DNA of 64,000 nt from Rhizobium sp. Q54 (GTDB taxonomy: Bacteria > Pseudomonadota > Alphaproteobacteria > Micropepsales > Micropepsaceae), in the NCBI GenBank assembly GCA_945860165.1, contig CAMAPL010000002.1, positions 166,658 through 230,657 of the forward strand, given 5' to 3'. Made by a program: the position numbers and the translations under genes. Below are positions 60,321 through 64,000 of this stretch, piece by piece (within the stretch, counting starts at the first letter, position 1; every line of letters starts with the position of its first letter). Under the pieces are notes generated by a model that worked only from the letters and a program-made list of their open reading frames with translations, was not told where the DNA came from and searched no databases.

Positions 60321-60750
60321 GATTTACTGCAGTTCTGCTGCAAATGCCCGCCGCCGAATTTTCTGCTGGACGAGCTAGCGCGGGAGCGGTGGATGAACGA
60401 TGACCTTGCCCCAAACGGCTGCGTACGATGGAAGCGATCTGCCGGATATTTTGTACCAGCGTGATTGAGACTACTACTTCAAGCCAGTTTCTATCAAATC
60501 GCCTGGTACAAAAAGAACCGGGCAGGCCAAGTCCTTCAACGGCAGCCTTCGCGATGAGCTTCTGGATGGCGCGCACCAGACCTATGGGTATCAGCGCATA
60601 AATCAGTCTCCGTGCGCGACTGTTCGGTTCGACCAAACCGTCTGCCACCGGCGCGATGACGGGCCACAGGACAAGCGCAATCACTATGGCAGCCTGTCTG
60701 TAGACAGAATTTTGTGTAGCACTGTCATATTTCCCAGGAGTAAACGTCAC
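60241..60750 (-). CDS. Hypothetical membrane protein (doubtful)
   Basis: A 169-residue frame antisense to the end of the solute-binding gene. The first half has two hydrophobic stretches (QAAIVIALVLWPVIAPVADGL and RRLIYALIPIGLVRAI) and reads as plausible protein; the second half, over the neighbouring gene, is Arg/Ala-rich and probably noise. The gene, if real, may end earlier by frameshift. It starts within the plcP promoter region. Confidence 0.25.
   Translation of the reverse strand: MTFTPGKYDSATQNSVYRQAAIVIALVLWPVIAPVADGLVEPNSRARRLIYALIPIGLVRAIQKLIAKAAVEGLGLPGSFCTRRFDRNWLEVVVSITLVQNIRQIASIVRSRLGQGHRSSTAPALARPAENSAAGICSRTAVNLTGHPCAGRCRGNTRSGRCPAGWRRR
60449..60513. repeat. 11-bp inverted repeat pair TTTTGTACCAG / CTGGTACAAAA
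   Basis: Arms at 60449-60459 and 60503-60513 match perfectly with 43 bases between them. No target-site duplication and no transposase are seen. It could be a stem, a decayed mobile-element end, or two sites for one regulator. Confidence 0.5.
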
Positions 60751-60754
60751 AAAA
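60711..60754 (+). promoter_or_regulatory. PhoB-box-like repeats before plcP
   Basis: CTGTCAT (60722-60728) matches the PhoB half-site exactly. Half-sites on the same 11-bp phase are TTTGTGT (60711), CCCAGGA (60733, degenerate) and ACGTCAC (60744-60750), separated by AT-rich spacers ATTT, GTAA and AAAA. The plcP start lies 30 bases beyond. The phasing and the phosphate-starvation role of the operon support a Pho box; only two half-sites are good. Confidence 0.45.
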
Positions 60755-60779
60755 AGGCAATGCGGATCAGGGCTTATTT

Positions 60780-61646
60780 ATGTCAGATGCGCATCACAAC
60801 GAATGCATGCTGAAAACCGTAAAAACTCTCTTTATTTCCGATATCCATCTAGGCACACGCGGCTGCCAGGCGGCGGCGCTGCTGGATTTCCTCAAATGCC
60901 ATGAGGCTGATACCATCTATCTCGTCGGCGACATTGTAGATGGCTGGCGCCTCAAATCCAGCTGGTACTGGCCGCAGCTGCATAACGACATCGTGCAGAA
61001 GATTCTGCGCCAGGCGCGCAAGGGCACGCGCGTCGTCTATGTCCCCGGCAATCATGACGAGTTTCTTCGTGATTATGTCGGGTCCAGTTTCGGCGGCATC
61101 GAGATTGTCGAAGAGGCAATCCATGAGATGGTAGATGGCCGCCGCATGCTAATCCTGCATGGCGACAAGTTCGACACAGTGGTACGCAACCACAAATGGC
61201 TCGCGGTGCTGGGCGACTGGGCCTATGACTTCGCCATCTTCCTCAATCGCCTAATTGGCTTTGTGCGGCGCCAGTTCGGGCTTTCCGACTGGTCCTTCTC
61301 CGCCTATGCCAAGAACAAGGTGAAGCAGGCCGTCAGCTTCATCAGTGCTTTTGAGGAAGCCGTGGTGGCCGATGCGGCGCGCAATGGCGTGTGCGCTGTG
61401 ATGTGCGGGCACATCCACCAACCGGTGATCCGCCAGATGGGCCCCATCCTGTATTTAAATACCGGTGACTGGGTAGAATCCTGTTCCGCCATTGTCGAGC
61501 ATATAGACGGCACTTTTGAACTGGTGCGCTGGAAAGCGGCTACGCCGCAAGCGCAGGCCCCGGTGCGCCTCACCTATCAGCCTGCGGTCTGCGCAGTCAC
61601 CGCTTTGTCACGCGTGTCACATGCCCCCCAAAATGATTTTGATTGA
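60780..61646 (+). CDS. plcP: PlcP-type phospholipase C (metallophosphoesterase)
   Basis: A 288-residue calcineurin-like phosphoesterase with the five metal motifs FISDIHLG, GDIVDGW, PGNHDEFLRD, LHGDKFD and CGHIHQP. General annotation would call it LpxH-like, but the length (LpxH is about 240), the C-terminal extension and the direct linkage to btaA-btaB match PlcP of rhizobia and marine alphaproteobacteria, which splits phosphatidylcholine and related lipids to diacylglycerol during phosphorus limitation. The diacylglycerol feeds BtaA. It is cytoplasmic, with no signal peptide. The ATG at 60780 or, ten codons in, the Met of MLKTVKTLFIS could be the start. Confidence 0.82.
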   Translation: MSDAHHNECMLKTVKTLFISDIHLGTRGCQAAALLDFLKCHEADTIYLVGDIVDGWRLKSSWYWPQLHNDIVQKILRQARKGTRVVYVPGNHDEFLRDYVGSSFGGIEIVEEAIHEMVDGRRMLILHGDKFDTVVRNHKWLAVLGDWAYDFAIFLNRLIGFVRRQFGLSDWSFSAYAKNKVKQAVSFISAFEEAVVADAARNGVCAVMCGHIHQPVIRQMGPILYLNTGDWVESCSAIVEHIDGTFELVRWKAATPQAQAPVRLTYQPAVCAVTALSRVSHAPQNDFD

Positions 61647-61655
61647 GAGATGATC

Positions 61656-62912
61656 ATGACCGCAATGCTTGCTAAGGATGAGGCAATACGCCGGACGACG
61701 AGTTCCGGGCTTGGCAAGGCGGTGCACCGCGATTCCGCTTTCTCGCTGACGGGCATGCGCGAGCGCGTGTTCACCACAGCTTTTCACAGGCTGGTCTATC
61801 CGCAGATCTGGGAAGATCCGGTGATTGACATGGAGGCGTTGCGCATTCAGCCGGGTGATCATCTCGTCGCCATAGCCTCGGGCGGCTGCAACATTCTCAG
61901 TTACCTCACCGCCAATCCAGCCCGCATCACGGCGCTGGACCTGAACCATACACATATTGCGCTGACGCGTCTGAAGCTGGCCGCGGCGCGCGGGGCGCCG
62001 TCCTGGCGGCATTTTGCGGATTTCTTTGTCCATGCTGACCGCGCTTCCAATATCAAGATGTATGACGATCATCTCGACGGGCTCCTGGATCCGGCGACGC
62101 GGCGCTATTGGCAGGGGCGTAGCCTGTTCGGTCGCCGCCGCATCAGCGCGTTTGCGCGCGGTTTTTACCGCACGGGGCTGCTGGGTCGTTTTCTAGGACT
62201 CACCCATTGGCTGGCGCATTTCTTGGGTGTAGATTTTCGGGCGCTGATGGATGCCCAGTCGCTGGACGAGCAGCGCCGGATTTTTGAAACCAATATTGCA
62301 CCGGCCTTACAGCACCGGTTGCTGCGCTTTCTTCTAAAGTACCCCGTCTCGCTCTACGGCCTGGGCATTCCGCCGGCGCAATATGCGGCGCTGTCCAGCC
62401 ATGGCAGTCAGGCAGTGGCGGATGTGATCTTTCAGCGCGTCCGTCGGCTGGCCTGCGATTTTCCGCTGCGGGACAATTACTTTGCCTGGCAAGCATTCGC
62501 CCGCCGCTATGAATCCGAAACCGCGTCTCTCCCGCCCTATCTGCAGGAAAAGCATTTCGCTGATATCCGTGCCCGCACCGAGCGGGTGGATGTGCAGCAT
62601 CAGTCGCTGACCGAATTCTTAACCCTCTGTCCCGATCGCAGCATGCACTGCTTTGTGCTACTCGACGCCCAGGACTGGATGAATGACCGGCAGCTGACCG
62701 AGCTGTGGCAAGAAATTGAGCGCTGCGCCGCCTTTGGCGCGCGGGTGATATTCCGCACAGCGGCGGATGAGAGATTGCTGCCGGGCCGGGTGCCCGAAAG
62801 AATTTTACGATTCTGGTATTATGATACGGAGGTCAGCCACGAGATGGCCCACCGTGACCGCTCGTCCATCTATGGCGGTTTTCACCTTTATACGCGAAAA
62901 GTCACGCCATGA
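61656..62912 (+). CDS. btaA: S-adenosylmethionine:diacylglycerol 3-amino-3-carboxypropyltransferase
   Basis: A 418-residue DUF3419/BtaA enzyme. It moves the aminocarboxypropyl group of SAM onto diacylglycerol to give diacylglycerylhomoserine. The signature is HRLVYPQIWEDPVIDMEAL followed by the SAM fold VAIASGGCNILSYL and ITALDLNHTHIALTRLKLAA; later FLTLCPDRSMHCFVLLDAQDWM and the C-terminal RVIFRTAADERLLPGR are also typical. An ATG at 61650 is six bases upstream; the one at 61656 is better spaced from GAGAG. Coupled to btaB by an ATGA overlap. Confidence 0.93.
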   Translation: MTAMLAKDEAIRRTTSSGLGKAVHRDSAFSLTGMRERVFTTAFHRLVYPQIWEDPVIDMEALRIQPGDHLVAIASGGCNILSYLTANPARITALDLNHTHIALTRLKLAAARGAPSWRHFADFFVHADRASNIKMYDDHLDGLLDPATRRYWQGRSLFGRRRISAFARGFYRTGLLGRFLGLTHWLAHFLGVDFRALMDAQSLDEQRRIFETNIAPALQHRLLRFLLKYPVSLYGLGIPPAQYAALSSHGSQAVADVIFQRVRRLACDFPLRDNYFAWQAFARRYESETASLPPYLQEKHFADIRARTERVDVQHQSLTEFLTLCPDRSMHCFVLLDAQDWMNDRQLTELWQEIERCAAFGARVIFRTAADERLLPGRVPERILRFWYYDTEVSHEMAHRDRSSIYGGFHLYTRKVTP

Positions 62913-63568
62913 GCGATCACGGCATTAACAACCAGGCGCAGCGCATGGATGCGATGTATGGCCTCCAGCGTCATTTTTATGATTTCACCCGCAAGCCCTA
63001 TCTGCTGGGCCGCGATATGGTCATTGCCAGCTTGCATGTGCCTGACGGCGGCACCGTGCTGGAAATCGGCTGCGGCACCGGTCGCAACCTGATCCGCATC
63101 GCCCAGGCCTATCCATCGGCACGCTGCTTCGGCATAGACGTATCGAAAAAGATGCTTCAAACCGCCCGCCGCAATATGGTTCGCGACGGCGTGGCGGATC
63201 GTATTATGCTGGCCGCTGCCGATGCGACGATGTTCGATCCGGAATTACTATTCGGTGAAAAGAAGTTCGACCGCGTGGTAATTTCCTATGCCTTGTCCAT
63301 GATTGCGGATTGGAAAGAGGTTCTGCTGGCAGGCGCGCATCTTCTGTCGCCCCGGGGCACGCTGTATGTGGTGGATTTCAGTGACCAGTCCGGCTTGCCC
63401 GGCTGGTTCCGCAAGGCGCTACGGTCCTGGCTGGCCTGGTTCAGTGTGACGCCGCGCGACAATCTGGCCGACCAGATCGCAGTCATCGCCAGGATGCACG
63501 GCTATGCCCACACCTTTCGCCGTATCTACAAAGGCTATGCCGCTGTCGCGGAAATGACGGCACGCTGA
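62909..63568 (+). CDS. btaB: Diacylglycerylhomoserine N-methyltransferase
   Basis: A 219-residue SAM-dependent methyltransferase with motif I VLEIGCGTGRNL, FGIDVSKKML and YALSMIADWKEVL. BtaB adds three methyl groups to diacylglycerylhomoserine to give the betaine lipid DGTS. MDAMYGLQRHFYDFTRKPYLLGRD at the start is specific to this group. The start overlaps the btaA stop by four bases. It completes the plcP-btaA-btaB operon. Confidence 0.93.
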   Translation: MSDHGINNQAQRMDAMYGLQRHFYDFTRKPYLLGRDMVIASLHVPDGGTVLEIGCGTGRNLIRIAQAYPSARCFGIDVSKKMLQTARRNMVRDGVADRIMLAAADATMFDPELLFGEKKFDRVVISYALSMIADWKEVLLAGAHLLSPRGTLYVVDFSDQSGLPGWFRKALRSWLAWFSVTPRDNLADQIAVIARMHGYAHTFRRIYKGYAAVAEMTAR

Positions 63569-64000
63569 TCAACAATCTTGCTGGTCACGCCGCGCCCCTA
63601 ACGATTTTCTACATCAAGCCAAGATTAAACTGCGCCTACGCATAACGCGAAATAAGCCGCGCCGCGTAGTTTATCTGCACCCTGACGCAAGTGCTGTTCG
63701 GTCGCGACAATCAGGCTTTGGGTGGGACAGCGCGTACTGCGAGGACGCCAAATAATGGCAGGTTGTGCATAGTACGGTGCAATCTTGGCTGATGAAATCC
63801 GACGGTCGTCGTCAATTTTTGCAATTCATCTGTAGATATCAGGATTACGGCACAGACCCAGCAACTTGCACTTTCCAAAATCCACAGAAATGTATCGGCC
63901 CCTGGCAACTGAGGCATTACGACGCAATATTGAGCAGGAAGAAATACGGCTTCGCGTGCACCGTCACCAAAGTGTTGCGCTTACATCATCCCAACACCCG
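63569..64000. other. No confident gene at the right end
   Basis: The last 430 bases contain only a 68-residue minus-strand frame (63711-63917) without ribosome binding site or recognisable family, and no clear terminator after btaB. GC content is visibly lower than in the neighbouring operon. I see nothing that can be named. Confidence 0.4.

Noticed and set aside
60449..60513. Insertion sequence or MITE
   Set aside because: No transposase, no target-site duplication and only one copy seen; listed only as an inverted repeat.
60780..61646. LpxH (UDP-2,3-diacylglucosamine hydrolase) as the call for this phosphoesterase
   Set aside because: Length, C-terminal extension and fusion into an operon with btaA-btaB fit PlcP better; kept as an alternative to be tested by phylogeny.
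1..64000. CRISPR array, tRNA or rRNA genes, prophage
   Set aside because: No regularly spaced repeats, no cloverleaf with T-loop GTTCGANTC, no rRNA signature stretches and no phage structural genes were found on either strand.

Overview
The window is a high-GC chromosomal segment of a Gram-negative bacterium. It carries outer-membrane machinery (a TonB-dependent receptor, an OprP-type porin, MlaA), twin-arginine signal peptides, RND pumps and a plcP-btaA-btaB lipid-remodelling operon. Together with the palindromic intergenic repeats and codon use this points to an alphaproteobacterium, probably a soil or plant-associated heterotroph. I cannot place it below class from sequence alone. No rRNA, tRNA, CRISPR array, prophage or intact transposon is visible.

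Left part (1-22 kb). A decayed DUF47 (PhoU-like) gene runs off the left edge. Next come an exported heme-PQQ dehydrogenase with a CHRD-domain partner, an MlaC-like protein, a lytic transglycosylase that has lost its catalytic Glu, and an M3 peptidase trailed by a response-regulator remnant. A sugar-acid cluster follows: dgoK-dgoA face dgoD and a beta-propeller gene, with an amidohydrolase and an MFS transporter beyond. Both DgoD and the propeller protein carry Tat-type leaders. A gene-free stretch at 11.3-11.9 kb holds a run of hairpins ending in an intrinsic terminator, a candidate structured RNA. Then come leuD-leuB, glcB, lldP and a ykgJ-type gene. A graveyard at 21.2-22.2 kb holds an amber-interrupted polysaccharide-export gene and a truncated imuA.

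Middle (22-47 kb). gltBD for glutamate synthesis, a frameshifted remnant, then a three-gene mdtABC-type RND operon. Its adaptor ends in a Cys-rich GLG1-like repeat, and its second pump subunit has an Asn in the proton-relay Asp pair. After a strong bidirectional terminator come mlaA, a short-chain dehydrogenase, a TonB receptor, an FKBP lipoprotein and a second RND permease-adaptor pair. Neither RND cluster has an outer-membrane channel gene nearby.

Right part (47-64 kb). An Rrf2 regulator precedes a porin and a complete sulfate ABC importer (sbp-cysT-cysW-cysA), with a dyad overlapping a plausible promoter in front of the porin. Next are an FAD oxidoreductase, a secreted GH51 arabinofuranosidase with a secreted aldose 1-epimerase, recQ, an orphan solute-binding protein, and plcP-btaA-btaB, which replaces phospholipids by betaine lipids during phosphate starvation. 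A PhoB-box-like sequence lies before plcP.

Functional themes are plant-polymer sugars and sugar acids, envelope lipid traffic and remodelling, efflux, and phosphate and sulfate scavenging. At least six decayed genes lie between intact operons.
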